Source: UBA1450 sp964452355 | GTDB lineage: Bacteria > Patescibacteriota > Microgenomatia > UBA1406 > GWC2-37-13 | DNA: 64,000 nt | Direction of reading: 5' to 3' | Assembly (NCBI GenBank): GCA_964452355.1 | Contig: CAYVKV010000005.1 | Location: forward strand, 1-64,000 | In this document: one piece after another, positions 32,707-42,200 of the stretch | Numbering within the stretch: the first letter of the stretch is position 1 | Layout: every line of letters starts with the position of its first letter | Made by a program: the position numbers and the translations under genes | The notes under the pieces: generated by a model | What the model was told of the DNA's origin: nothing | The model's input: the letters and a program-made list of their open reading frames with translations, nothing else | The model's database searches: none

Positions 32707-33483
32707 ATGGAACAAAAAGTATCATTAACCCTCACCATTCCCACCTTCAACGAAGAAAAAAATATCCGTATTCCTCTTGACTGCGCGTATGATCTTGTGG
32801 ATGAGGTTTTAATAGTGGATGGAGGATCTACTGACAAAACGGTAAAAATTGCCAAATCTTATGGCTCCAAAGTTCGCATTCTCGCGGTCGACAATCCTGC
32901 CAATTTTTTGGTCAATAAACAACGTGCTATAGATCATGCTAAGGGTGATTGGATTCTTCAGCTTGACGCTGATGAACGTCTGAGTCACGAATTAAAAGAA
33001 GAAATAATCCAGTGGAAATTGAATTTCATACCATCCTCCCCCATTGTTGGTTACTGGATCCCTCGTAAAAACTGGTTTTTGGGTCGATATTTGATGAAGG
33101 GCGGCGTATATCCCGATGCGGTACTCCGATTGTATAGACGTGAAATGGCTCATTTTGCTCTTGTTCATGTTCATGAGCACGTAATGGTGAATGGTGAGAC
33201 GAAGTGGACCACTCATGCGATTGAACATCTAGCAGATCCCACATTTGCGCGATATATTGAGCGGTGGCATCGATACAATACCTTTGATGCACAGCAATTA
33301 GTTGAAAAAGGAGAAAAACCGTGCCTTCCCTGTTATTTAGTCGGAAAGCCAATTCTCACCTTTTTATCGATATATCTTCGCCACAAAGGATTCATGGATG
33401 GCTGGCAGGGATTTCTCTGGGCGTTCTTCTCCTCTATTCGATATTGGGAAATTTATTGGAAAGCAACAACCCATAAAGTATAA
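32707..33483 (+). CDS. Family 2 glycosyltransferase (WaaE/KdtX-like)
   Basis: The protein has 258 aa. It has the core LTLTIPTFNEEKNIRIPLDCAYDLVDEVLIVDGGSTDKT and the metal-binding LDADERL at about residues 87-93, then the HEHVMVNG and R-W-H-Y tail typical of WaaE/KdtX-type glycosyltransferases, which add a sugar to a lipid-linked glycan. TATAAT (32695-32700) ends 6 nt before the ATG. Its stop codon forms part of the -10 box of the def gene. Confidence 0.85.
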   Translation: MEQKVSLTLTIPTFNEEKNIRIPLDCAYDLVDEVLIVDGGSTDKTVKIAKSYGSKVRILAVDNPANFLVNKQRAIDHAKGDWILQLDADERLSHELKEEIIQWKLNFIPSSPIVGYWIPRKNWFLGRYLMKGGVYPDAVLRLYRREMAHFALVHVHEHVMVNGETKWTTHAIEHLADPTFARYIERWHRYNTFDAQQLVEKGEKPCLPCYLVGKPILTFLSIYLRHKGFMDGWQGFLWAFFSSIRYWEIYWKATTHKV

Positions 33484-33490
33484 TACCCCT

Positions 33491-34024
33491 ATGATCGTCC
33501 CTATCGTCAAAGTCCCCAACCCGGTTCTTTTTCAAACCGCAAAAAAAGTGGTGAAATTTGACGCAAAACTTAAAAAGCTCATCCGAGATATGGGAGATAC
33601 GCTCAAAGCCGCAAGAAACCCTGAGGGAGTCGGTCTCGCTGCCCCACAAGTGGGCATTGGTCTTCGACTCTTTGTCACGAGACCTACCAAACAGTCTAAA
33701 GTACGTGCATATATCAATCCGGAAATACTTAAAATCGAAGAGCTACGGACTGCGGAAGGTGAGAAAAAGGACTCCTCAACTCTTGAGGGGTGTCTTTCTG
33801 TTGATCGCATTTGGTCTCAAATAACTCGACCGCTTAAGGTCCAGATGAAGTATTTTGACACTGAAAACAAACTGCATATCGATTGGTTTGAGGGTTTTAA
33901 GGCAACAATCATGCAACATGAGATTGATCATTTGAATGGTACGCTCTTCACCAATCGCGCACTTGAACAAAATAGTGTAGTATACGAAGAAAAAAATGGA
34001 AAACTTGAAGAAGTAAAAATTTAG
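33491..34024 (+). CDS. def: Peptide deformylase
   Basis: The protein has 177 aa with the three deformylase motifs: GVGLAAPQ (46-53), EGCLS with the metal-binding Cys101, and HEIDHLNG (His143, Glu144, His147). It removes the formyl group from nascent proteins. The ATG at 33491 lies 6 nt after TATAAT (33479-33484), which overlaps the upstream gene's stop codon. Leaderless start codons need correct formyl-Met handling, so def fits the genome's style. The stop overlaps that of rpmB. Confidence 0.97.
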   Translation: MIVPIVKVPNPVLFQTAKKVVKFDAKLKKLIRDMGDTLKAARNPEGVGLAAPQVGIGLRLFVTRPTKQSKVRAYINPEILKIEELRTAEGEKKDSSTLEGCLSVDRIWSQITRPLKVQMKYFDTENKLHIDWFEGFKATIMQHEIDHLNGTLFTNRALEQNSVVYEEKNGKLEEVKI

Positions 34025-34320
34025 CCCGTTGCTGCCTGTTTTGCAGCAATTTCTGCGGTAATGTTTGAAGGTACGTTTGCAATGGTCAAAAATGGTTTCT
34101 TTCCATCAACCATATCCTTTTTGATTCTCTTTAAACACTTGTTGCACAGGTTCACTCGGGCAAATGCCCCGTTTTCTGTTATGGTGACCGGCTGTAGATT
34201 TGGTTTAAAAAGTCGCTGAGTTTTTGGTGCTCGTTTTTTCCATCGACCTCCCGCAACACCACGATGGTGAGTGTGAGATCGACCAAACATTACGCCTTTT
34301 CCACAATGAAAACAATTCAT
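34021..34320 (-). CDS. rpmB: 50S ribosomal protein L28
   Basis: The start is the second ATG at 34320, giving MNCFHCGKGVMFGRSHTHHRG and 99 aa. The zinc-ribbon cysteines (CFHCGKG) pair with a second CNKC motif, so this is the four-cysteine C+ form. KRAPKTQRLFKPNLQPVT is diagnostic of L28. It binds 23S rRNA in the large subunit. It is convergent with def, and the stop codons overlap by 4 nt. Confidence 0.93.
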   Translation of the reverse strand: MNCFHCGKGVMFGRSHTHHRGVAGGRWKKRAPKTQRLFKPNLQPVTITENGAFARVNLCNKCLKRIKKDMVDGKKPFLTIANVPSNITAEIAAKQAATG

Positions 34321-34417
34321 ATTCAAATCAACGAGATTTGTAATTATCGAAACTTTATAATATCATAAGAGCTTGTGTAATGCAACGAGTGGCAGTTTAT
34401 TCATATATATCTTTTAA

Positions 34418-35071
34418 ATGATCTTTACCCTATTCAGTAATCCTATTTTATTCCTTCTTCTTGCGTTATCGATTGTGGTTGCAATCACCGTCCATGAATT
34501 TGCTCATGCGAAGATGGCCGACCATTTGGGTGACCCTACCCCAAGTCTTCAAGGACGAGTGACCCTGAATCCCCTGGCACACCTTGATTTGTATGGGACA
34601 ATATTCTTACTTTTTGTTGGATTTGGCTGGGGAAAGCCGGTGCAGTTTGATCCATTCAACCTTGACAATCCAAGAAGAGATGCAGCACTCATCTCTTTTG
34701 CCGGACCTGCATCAAACTTTATCATCGCCATAGCTTGCGCATTACTTGCACAGTTGTTCATATTTTTAGGTATTCCGGCTCTTACTACTATCGGTCTTTT
34801 GATCCTTTCTCCCATGATCATGATGAATGTCATGCTTGGGGTATTTAATTTGCTCCCCGTTCATCCCCTTGATGGATTTAAAATTGTTGGTGGCATACTC
34901 AGTGAAGACCATGCACGAGAATGGTACCAGCTCCAAAGATATGGCATGCTGTTCTTGCTCATGCTCATCATCCCATTTGGTGGTCAATCAATGCTTCATA
35001 CGATACTTGATCCGATACTCGGATTCTTATACAAATTTCTTCTTCCAAGTCAGTTCTCTCCCTTTGTTTAA
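34418..35071 (+). CDS. Site-2 protease family (M50) membrane metalloprotease
   Basis: The protein has 217 aa and about five membrane helices. The zinc-binding HEFAH (His26, Glu27, His30) lies in the first helices, and the third ligand in NLLPVHPLDG at about 143-152. It cuts substrates inside the membrane, often in regulation, and belongs to the small S2P type without PDZ domain. TATATC ends 6 nt before the ATG. The stop overlaps that of the convergent gene at 35068. Confidence 0.9.
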   Translation: MIFTLFSNPILFLLLALSIVVAITVHEFAHAKMADHLGDPTPSLQGRVTLNPLAHLDLYGTIFLLFVGFGWGKPVQFDPFNLDNPRRDAALISFAGPASNFIIAIACALLAQLFIFLGIPALTTIGLLILSPMIMMNVMLGVFNLLPVHPLDGFKIVGGILSEDHAREWYQLQRYGMLFLLMLIIPFGGQSMLHTILDPILGFLYKFLLPSQFSPFV

Positions 35072-36078
35072 GGAGTTGGTGTTGGGGTGTAGTCACACTT
35101 TGCTGACTGCTGAACCCATGCAGTAGTATTTCCCTTTGCATCCTCCGCCCGAACTTGGCAAAAGACGGTTGAGCCATTGTTTGGCTTACTGCTGAGAGAT
35201 ATTTCATTTGTTGACATGTTTGAGATAGCATTGTTGTAATACCAGGTGGCCACCTCTTCAGCGTTTGTTGATGTAAAGCTCTTACTACTGCACTGAAAGA
35301 CATACTGAGAAAATGCATCCTTACATTCGGGACTTTTTGTCGCATACGGTTCCCACGTCCATTCAGCACAACTTTTACCATGTTGAACTTGGAGATATTT
35401 CATCTTGCAACTACTCGACATAATGGAAACCGGCGTTGGCGTTGGAATTGATGTAATACTTGCTCCATTTGAAATCTGTGGCGCTGATATACATTTGAAG
35501 TAGTCTGATGAATTACAACCGCTCCCCAGATGTGCCTGAATCTCTGTACAAGTCGTGTACACACAGTTACTGGTATTTATCTCCATTGTTGCCTCTTTGG
35601 TCGCTTCTGGCTCAACAAAGTTTTTGATCGAAATACCTTTTACCGCTTCTACCACATCGGTCCCATCTTTTGTTTTTGTCGTAAAGGTCCACGGAACACC
35701 CTCATTGTCATAGATTGTTCCATCAATATTGAGCTGATAATAGTAGGTTGTTGCGGGAGTGAGCAAGGTAAGGGGTACTGAATGTTCTTTTTTTGCCTCA
35801 ACTTCAGGACCATAAAAGGTGAGGGTTGTTGGTGACGTGCCATATTCCACGACTCCTTGTGTCTTTTTTGTAGTGATCCACGTGATTGTTGTCGATGACT
35901 TGGTGATTGCGACTGCAACCACATCTTCCGGCTGCGCATTTGAAGCCTGAGCTATCAAACCTTTTGCCGCAAGGAATAAAAATAAAATAACGGGAAGACC
36001 AATAAAAACCGTCAATATAACCATCAGTAGTTTTATTTTCTTTCCGGTCAGTGTTGCGGGCGTAGATTGAGAAGACAT
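35068..36078 (-). CDS. Membrane-anchored protein with Fn3-like domain
   Basis: The protein has 336 aa: a membrane helix (about 13-38), then a purple-acid-phosphatase-N/Fn3-like domain (about 48-130, VVAVAITKSSTTITWITT ... TTYYYQLNIDGTIYDNEGVPWTF), and a cysteine-rich C-terminal half ending in a Thr/Pro tail. The cysteines suggest disulphides outside the cell. It is the last gene of the five-gene leftward cohesin/dockerin operon and may be an accessory surface component. Function unknown. Confidence 0.7.
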   Translation of the reverse strand: MSSQSTPATLTGKKIKLLMVILTVFIGLPVILFLFLAAKGLIAQASNAQPEDVVAVAITKSSTTITWITTKKTQGVVEYGTSPTTLTFYGPEVEAKKEHSVPLTLLTPATTYYYQLNIDGTIYDNEGVPWTFTTKTKDGTDVVEAVKGISIKNFVEPEATKEATMEINTSNCVYTTCTEIQAHLGSGCNSSDYFKCISAPQISNGASITSIPTPTPVSIMSSSCKMKYLQVQHGKSCAEWTWEPYATKSPECKDAFSQYVFQCSSKSFTSTNAEEVATWYYNNAISNMSTNEISLSSKPNNGSTVFCQVRAEDAKGNTTAWVQQSAKCDYTPTPTP

Positions 36079-36095
36079 AAAATATTATATCAAAA

Positions 36096-36773
36096 TCAGA
36101 CACGAACAGTCATACGCAAAGCGGCACCAAGAAGCAACAGTATGCCGCCTAACAGTGCGTATTGCACCAGTTTATCGTAGGCGCCACTTTCAGGAAGAGA
36201 TGATGTTGTATCTTTTGACGAAGTACTATTCGAAGCGCTTCCTTCACCGATCGTGACCGCATGCACTTCAAGCTTGCTACAGTCAATGATGTTTGACGCA
36301 TTAATATCATTTTTTGCAATTTTTGAAGTATCTGTTTTTGAAAGATCACATTCAAATGTCAGATCAGTCTCCCCTTCTGTAACACCCTTAAACACCAGTG
36401 TCGCGACACTTCCCGCACCAGTTTTAAATTCTCCCTGATTTGCCACAACTCCATAAATATAGAGCCTGCCACTTTCCGGGGTATTTCCCACAATGGGAAA
36501 GTAATCAACGCCAGTGACCGATTGAAGATCAAGCAAATCATCATCATAGCTTACATAAATATCGGTGCCGGCTATTTGGTCGGTTCCCGCATCAATATCA
36601 ACCGTGACCGTGAATGTCTCATCCACTTCAATCTCCGAGCTTGCAGAATCAAATTCGAGCGAAGCAGCCAGCACAGAAGATCCAGAGACAGCAATAAACA
36701 AAGCCGCTCCAATAACTACATGGCAAATTATATTTTTCATTCTTAAATCACGATTTGTAGAATGTAAACTCAT
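36096..36773 (-). CDS. Surface-anchored cohesin-domain protein with LPESG sorting signal
   Basis: The protein has 225 aa. The ATG at 36773 overlaps the previous stop (ATGA); an alternative start at 36740 gives a cleaner signal peptide (MKNIICHVVIGAALFIAVSG). A cohesin-type domain follows (about residues 38-175, VDETFTVTVDIDAGTDQIAGTDIYVSYDDDLL ... SASNIIDC-like end). The C-terminus reads LPESG, a hydrophobic helix and a basic RV end, a sortase sorting signal. Its domain resembles the second cohesin of the gene at 37497. Cohesins bind dockerins of partner proteins. Confidence 0.75.
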   Translation of the reverse strand: MSLHSTNRDLRMKNIICHVVIGAALFIAVSGSSVLAASLEFDSASSEIEVDETFTVTVDIDAGTDQIAGTDIYVSYDDDLLDLQSVTGVDYFPIVGNTPESGRLYIYGVVANQGEFKTGAGSVATLVFKGVTEGETDLTFECDLSKTDTSKIAKNDINASNIIDCSKLEVHAVTIGEGSASNSTSSKDTTSSLPESGAYDKLVQYALLGGILLLLGAALRMTVRV

Positions 36774-37447
36774 TTAACGGAAATAAACACTGATCCAATC
36801 TGTGGTGTCAAAACTTGCACGTCCTTGTCAACAAATTTTGTTTGCTCATTATCTTTTGAAGTAAGAATCGTGACAACATTTTCTCCCGTTTTTTTAGGTT
36901 TAAGCGTGACAGTCAGTAATGCGGTATCATCAAATACAGTGGCATCTTTCACTTGCACGTCCTTTATTCCAGTTACCGAATGATACACGCCCTTATCAAA
37001 TTTGAATATCTGAAATCCCGGAGTTGCCGATTCTAAAGAAATGACCTCAAATGCCTCAGGATCAATCCCAATAAGAGCGTCGTATCCGGTAATATCTTTT
37101 CCTCCCGAAAAGCCATACATCGTGACCGTCACCGTCTCACCAATTGCTGCCGATTCTTTGTCCGAACGTACTTCAATCCAAGGAATAGTGCGGTCTTCTA
37201 TCTCTGAAACAAACAGGTCTATGTCGGCTATTTCCATGTTCTCCTCGGGAGATGCCGGAACAAGCTTCAAAGCTTTTTGCACCTGTACTTTCAAGTTCTG
37301 ATTTGAAAGGACGATATATCCTCCGAGCGCAATTAACAATACGACTACCGTAATAAAGATCATTCGTATGTTGTGAGTTGCTGGCTTTCTTTCACTGATC
37401 ATCTGTTGTGAATCTATTGGTCCATATGATTGATTTTGATTTTCCAT
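36770..37447 (-). CDS. Membrane-anchored cohesin-like protein
   Basis: The protein has 225 aa: cytoplasmic N-terminus (about 1-27), membrane helix (about 28-48, MIFITVVVLLIALGGYIVL) and a cohesin-like beta sandwich (about 75-215), with SDKESAAIGETVTVTMYGFSGGKDITGYDALIGIDPEAFEV matching the cohesin opening strands and GVYHSVTGIKDV in place of the usual edge loop. It is in the operon between the gene at 37497 and the sorting-signal cohesin at 36096, with a 4-nt ATGA overlap to the latter. The dockerin partner is probably encoded by the same operon. Confidence 0.7.
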   Translation of the reverse strand: MENQNQSYGPIDSQQMISERKPATHNIRMIFITVVVLLIALGGYIVLSNQNLKVQVQKALKLVPASPEENMEIADIDLFVSEIEDRTIPWIEVRSDKESAAIGETVTVTMYGFSGGKDITGYDALIGIDPEAFEVISLESATPGFQIFKFDKGVYHSVTGIKDVQVKDATVFDDTALLTVTLKPKKTGENVVTILTSKDNEQTKFVDKDVQVLTPQIGSVFISVK

Positions 37448-37496
37448 AATATATTAAGTGTAACTGATAAAAAAAACCGTTTCAATGAGTAATGCG

Positions 37497-39248
37497 TCAA
37501 TCTTCATCATATTTAAACTCTAAAGCCTTGAGCATCAGAACCATATCTTGCGTATCGACAATACCATCAAGATTGAGATCACCTCGAGCAACTGTTGAGT
37601 TTGTTTTCGATCCAAAATTGTTTCGAACAAATGCAAGATCAAGCGAATCGATAATGCCATCTTGTTGCGGAAGATCCCCCACAAGGAGAATGATCTTGCT
37701 CAAGTCCATCTCCTGCGATCCTTCCTTCAGATTTATTTTTCCTGTTGAGCATTTGTAGGTTCCCGCAACGGATTCTGTTGGAGATGTCTCACAGATCTTT
37801 TTCATCAGGTGTTTTGAGCCCTTGATAAATACTGCATATTGAGCTCCGAGCGGCACATTTTTTGCTGAATACGTCCCCGTCCATTGTCCATTTCCGTCAA
37901 CATCAAACTTAACTGATTTTTCTTCTCGGAATGATTTATCTTCCGCAGCTAAAATTACTTTTGCGTTCATTGTTCGATATTCTTCTGCTGGTTGCAGAGT
38001 CAATCCTTGAAATCGTACTTTCAATTTAAGTTCAACATCTCCTCGTGATCCTCCCGCTGGCTGAGTCGGTATTGGGGTATTTGTTGGGCTTGGCATAACT
38101 TCAATTATGACGACATTATGATCTATTGACTTGCTACAGTCTATAATGTTTGTTGCAGATATGTCATTTTTAAATACACCTGATGATCCGGGGTTTGAGG
38201 GATCACAAATAAATGATAGTTTTGTCGTTCCTCTTTTTTTTGGTAAAAAGGTAATGTTTGCGACCGTTCCAGAACCTGTTCTAAATTCTTCAAGATTGCC
38301 AACGGTTGACGAAATATAAAGTTTTCCTTCTGAAGGAACGTGACTGACCACATTAAAATGTCCACCACTCGATACCGATTTAAACTCGAGAAAATCTGCA
38401 TCAAAGGTAAGATACGTATCTGTTCCTTGAATTTCTTCAGCGCCTGAATCAACATTGATACTTACGGAAAACTCCTCTGTCAGTTCTACATTTGTGGAAA
38501 ATGGAAACATCTTAAGGGTTGCAGAGTTTATAGGCACCGGTACGGTCGGCGTTGGAGTCCCTTCTTCAGGTGTGATTGAGTTGTCAGGAGCGGGTGTATT
38601 GGTAGGGGTCACTGTGGGATCAGTGCCTGACCCTATGACCCTAACATTTGTAGCTACATTTTCAGGAAGATCAAAATAAGTGGCAGTATCATCGTCTGAT
38701 GAACCGGCAACTTTTGTTTCCGAGTCGGTAATAAAATCTGAAGCTCCTTCTTTCAACGCCTTAAACTTCAAATTAAACTGCACCGCATCAAGTTGTCCCT
38801 GATGTGAAACGAGCAATATATGAAGTTTCTTTATACTCCCTTCCGAACTTGGAATTACCTCTTCAATCAGTGGAGAAAGGAAATAATCCTGCGTGACTTG
38901 AGAGAATCCTGTGGCTTGTCCATATTCAGTCGCGTAAGCAAAAATTGAACTGTCATACGAAAGGTATAGTTCGAGTGCCGAGGCTTCCCGACTGGTAAGA
39001 CGCATACTCACCTGAAATTCTTCATCAACCTGTACCTCTTCTTTTTCAGGGATGAGTGAGGCTTCTATTGGTGGGTTAAGCCCTGCAAAAAATTTCTGAA
39101 CATACGGTGACACGTACCAGATAAGGCCCACAAAGAGCACGATTCCAATGACACCTAAAATAAGATATTTTTTTGGCACATGAGGAATCTTCAGATTTGA
39201 AAAAGGAAGGTGACGTATGCTTTTTGCCTGAATTGGTGTGCTATCCAT
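37497..39248 (-). CDS. Membrane-anchored protein with two cohesin domains and a C-terminal dockerin
   Basis: The protein has 583 aa: a membrane helix (about 31-52), cohesin domain 1 (about 60-205), a Pro/Thr linker, cohesin domain 2 (about 245-385), a second linker, a Cna-like beta domain (about 410-520), and a C-terminal type I dockerin with two Ca-binding repeats (DGIIDSLDLAFVRNNFG and DLNLDGIVDTQDMVLMLKAL). It could therefore bind partners at both ends and act as an adaptor. The start directly follows the stop of the giant gene (TAAATG). Confidence 0.85.
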   Translation of the reverse strand: MDSTPIQAKSIRHLPFSNLKIPHVPKKYLILGVIGIVLFVGLIWYVSPYVQKFFAGLNPPIEASLIPEKEEVQVDEEFQVSMRLTSREASALELYLSYDSSIFAYATEYGQATGFSQVTQDYFLSPLIEEVIPSSEGSIKKLHILLVSHQGQLDAVQFNLKFKALKEGASDFITDSETKVAGSSDDDTATYFDLPENVATNVRVIGSGTDPTVTPTNTPAPDNSITPEEGTPTPTVPVPINSATLKMFPFSTNVELTEEFSVSINVDSGAEEIQGTDTYLTFDADFLEFKSVSSGGHFNVVSHVPSEGKLYISSTVGNLEEFRTGSGTVANITFLPKKRGTTKLSFICDPSNPGSSGVFKNDISATNIIDCSKSIDHNVVIIEVMPSPTNTPIPTQPAGGSRGDVELKLKVRFQGLTLQPAEEYRTMNAKVILAAEDKSFREEKSVKFDVDGNGQWTGTYSAKNVPLGAQYAVFIKGSKHLMKKICETSPTESVAGTYKCSTGKINLKEGSQEMDLSKIILLVGDLPQQDGIIDSLDLAFVRNNFGSKTNSTVARGDLNLDGIVDTQDMVLMLKALEFKYDED

Positions 39249-42200
39249 TTATTTACGTGATTTAATAAAATTAATCTGCCATATGACGTAATCTAAGATT
39301 GACGGTTTACCATCATCGCTTGAATCAAAGTTTGAGCTTCTACAGTCGCCTATCGTTCCTCCAACTGGAACCACCACTTTTAATACATATTCATTGTACC
39401 AACAAGCATAATCGCTAACATCGATAATCGCAGTTCTCACTCCATTTGCTTCAACATAATTACAGTTTGCATTTCCTTTTTCATAATCCGGACAGTCATT
39501 TGGTGTAATGGTCGGAATAAGAGTATTTGTAGGAGGCACCGATGTATTTGTTGCTGCTGGTGGAATAGGTGTGTTGGTTGGCGGTATTGGCGTATTAGAA
39601 GGTGGCACTTGCGTATTGGTTGCAGTTGGCGGAACGGGGGTATTGGTTGGAGGTACTAAAGTATGAGTAGGTGTCGGTGGAATGGGAGTATTTGTTTGAG
39701 TTGGCGCTACTGTGGGGACGGGCGTCCATTTGGCATATAGGGTAAGGGCTTCATTTGCAGTGTAACTTGCTCCTGCTGCGTAACTGGTACCAGTGCCTGC
39801 TGCAGTGGTGTTCCATCCGGCAAAGGTATATCCCGTCTTGACTAAGCTTCCGGTGTTACCAGACAAGGTGAGTGCGGTACCATGAGTCTTTGTTTGTGCG
39901 GCAGGGACGGTTCCACTTGTTGAACTGTTTGCGTTGTAGGTGACTTGATAAGTAGCTGGCGGATTTACCGTGATAAATGATCTGTCCTTGACTGTTGTGA
40001 CTCCACCTTTTCCATCACTTACCTCAACATCATAAAGGTATTTTCCAATAAGGGTTTTTTCTATGGTGGTTTGGAACTCATAACTTCCATCTGTTTTCTT
40101 TGTCCCTCCGGGGGCTCTGGTGAATTTGACACCCTTTGGATCGGTGAAGGAATATTTGATGGAAAGAATATCTCCGCTATTACTGTCTTTTGCTTTAACG
40201 ACCACGATGACATTTTTCCCGACCTCAGGATTAAAGAGTGGATTGGTAAATATATCAGATACAACGGGCTTTGCATTTGGAACCGGTGTATGTGTTGCAG
40301 TTGGTGGAACGGGAGTATTGGTTGGTTTTGGGGTAAATGTTGCGGTTGGTGGCACTGGGGTATTGGTTGGAGGACGTACATAGCTTGCAGTAAAGACTCG
40401 TGTCTGTCCGGTGGTAAGCGTGACATATATGGGTGAGTTGGTCACGGTTGTTGTTCCATAGGTTAGGGTTGCATTGTATCCGGAAATAGGCTTGAGACGT
40501 ACCCAGTACTCAGTTGCCAGTCTCGTTGATACTTGTGCACTTGCTGTGGTTCCCTGATTGGTCCATGCTCTTGCATTGGTTGGAGCAGCATCATCATTTG
40601 GATCCTTCACCGCAGTTTCCCATCCCCATCCAGAAGGAAGGGTTGTTGCACTGATCATCTGAAGAGTTCCAACCGGAAGTGGTGCGGTGGTATTGGTTGG
40701 AGGAACGGGGGTATTGGTTGGTGCAAGGACTCTTACATCTAACTCTGATGTTTCAAGTTGTATGGTCTTGGTGTCTGCTGGATTGGTGTAACAGCTGACC
40801 TGAATCTTTTTGGCACCTACGGTACCAAATTTATGAGTGACATTGACAATATAATTACTTCCTTGGGAAAGAGTAGGACCTGCCGTGCCAGATAAGGATA
40901 TCCCCTGCCACTCATTACGTCCGGCACTGTTTGGATATACCCAGAGTTTGAAATTGTTTTTGTTAAAGCCAGTGTAGGTACAGGGACTCGTACCGGTTCT
41001 CATGGTGGTTGGAAAGGTAAAGGTGGAAACAAAGTTGGTGTTTTGAACAACCTGAGATGGACCGGTTAAGGGAGCAATAACGGGTGTGGGGGTATTTGTT
41101 GGAGTTGGTGCAAGAAAGTTCTTGGTAAAGGTATTGTTTGATTCATTTGATTCTGGCACTGCTTTCCTAAAGTCAGCAGTTGCAAGGACTGAGATTGTTT
41201 TGTTACAAGTAGTGTCTCCAATAAGGCCACAGGTAATACCACCGGTCCATGCACAGGTATTTACGGCAGGCACATCAAATGGATAGAGATAATTTGTTTC
41301 AAATACCTTTCCTGTTGCAGTATCTTTCACCTCAACCGTAAACTTCTGTGTTGAGGTACCAGTTCCACGATTACAATATTTGACGGTAAAGTAATTAACA
41401 TCACGACTCATGTCTTCTATCTTCAAGTCAGCGAGTTTTGGAGTGGGAGTATTACACACTCCCCCTTCATCAGTAGTTCCATCACAGTCATTGTCTTTTT
41501 GATCACAGATTTCTGCGGTTGGAATACAGACTGGCACTGGGGTATTGGTTGGAGGACGTACATAGCTTGCAGTAAAGACTCGTGTCTGTCCGGTGGTCAA
41601 GGAAACATATATAGGTGAGTTAGTCACGGTTGTTGTTCCATAGGTCAAGGTTGCATTGTATCCGGAAATAGGCTTGAGGCGTACCCAGTACTCAGTTGCC
41701 AGTTTCGTTGATACTTGTACACTTGCTGCTGTTGCCTGATTTGTCCATAACCTCGCATTAGTTGGAGCAGCATCATCATTTGGATCTTTTACCGCAGTTT
41801 CCCATCCCCATCCTGTGGGAAGGGTTGTTCCTTTGTTCATTTGAAGAGTTCCAACAGGTATTGGCGTTGGAGTATTGGTTGGTCGTGGCACAACCACAAC
41901 CGAAACGGTACTATTTGCATCTGCCGGATATGTTTTAATAAATGACTGATTTGCTACCTTTAATGTATGGGTGGTACTGTTTTGTGGATAGAGAATGTAA
42001 CTTCCCGCCGCAAGTCCGGTATAGCTAAAGGTTCCATTTGCTGCAGATACCTTGTCTGGAGTAACGGGAACCGGTTGAGCCTCATCTCCACTTGAGGTAA
42101 CAAATCTCTTAAAGAGTTTAACGGTGGTACCGGCAACGGCTGTTCCCGCTTCAGTCTTGACCGTCCCGGATAAGGTGTAAGTTGCCGGAGGTCGTGGCAC

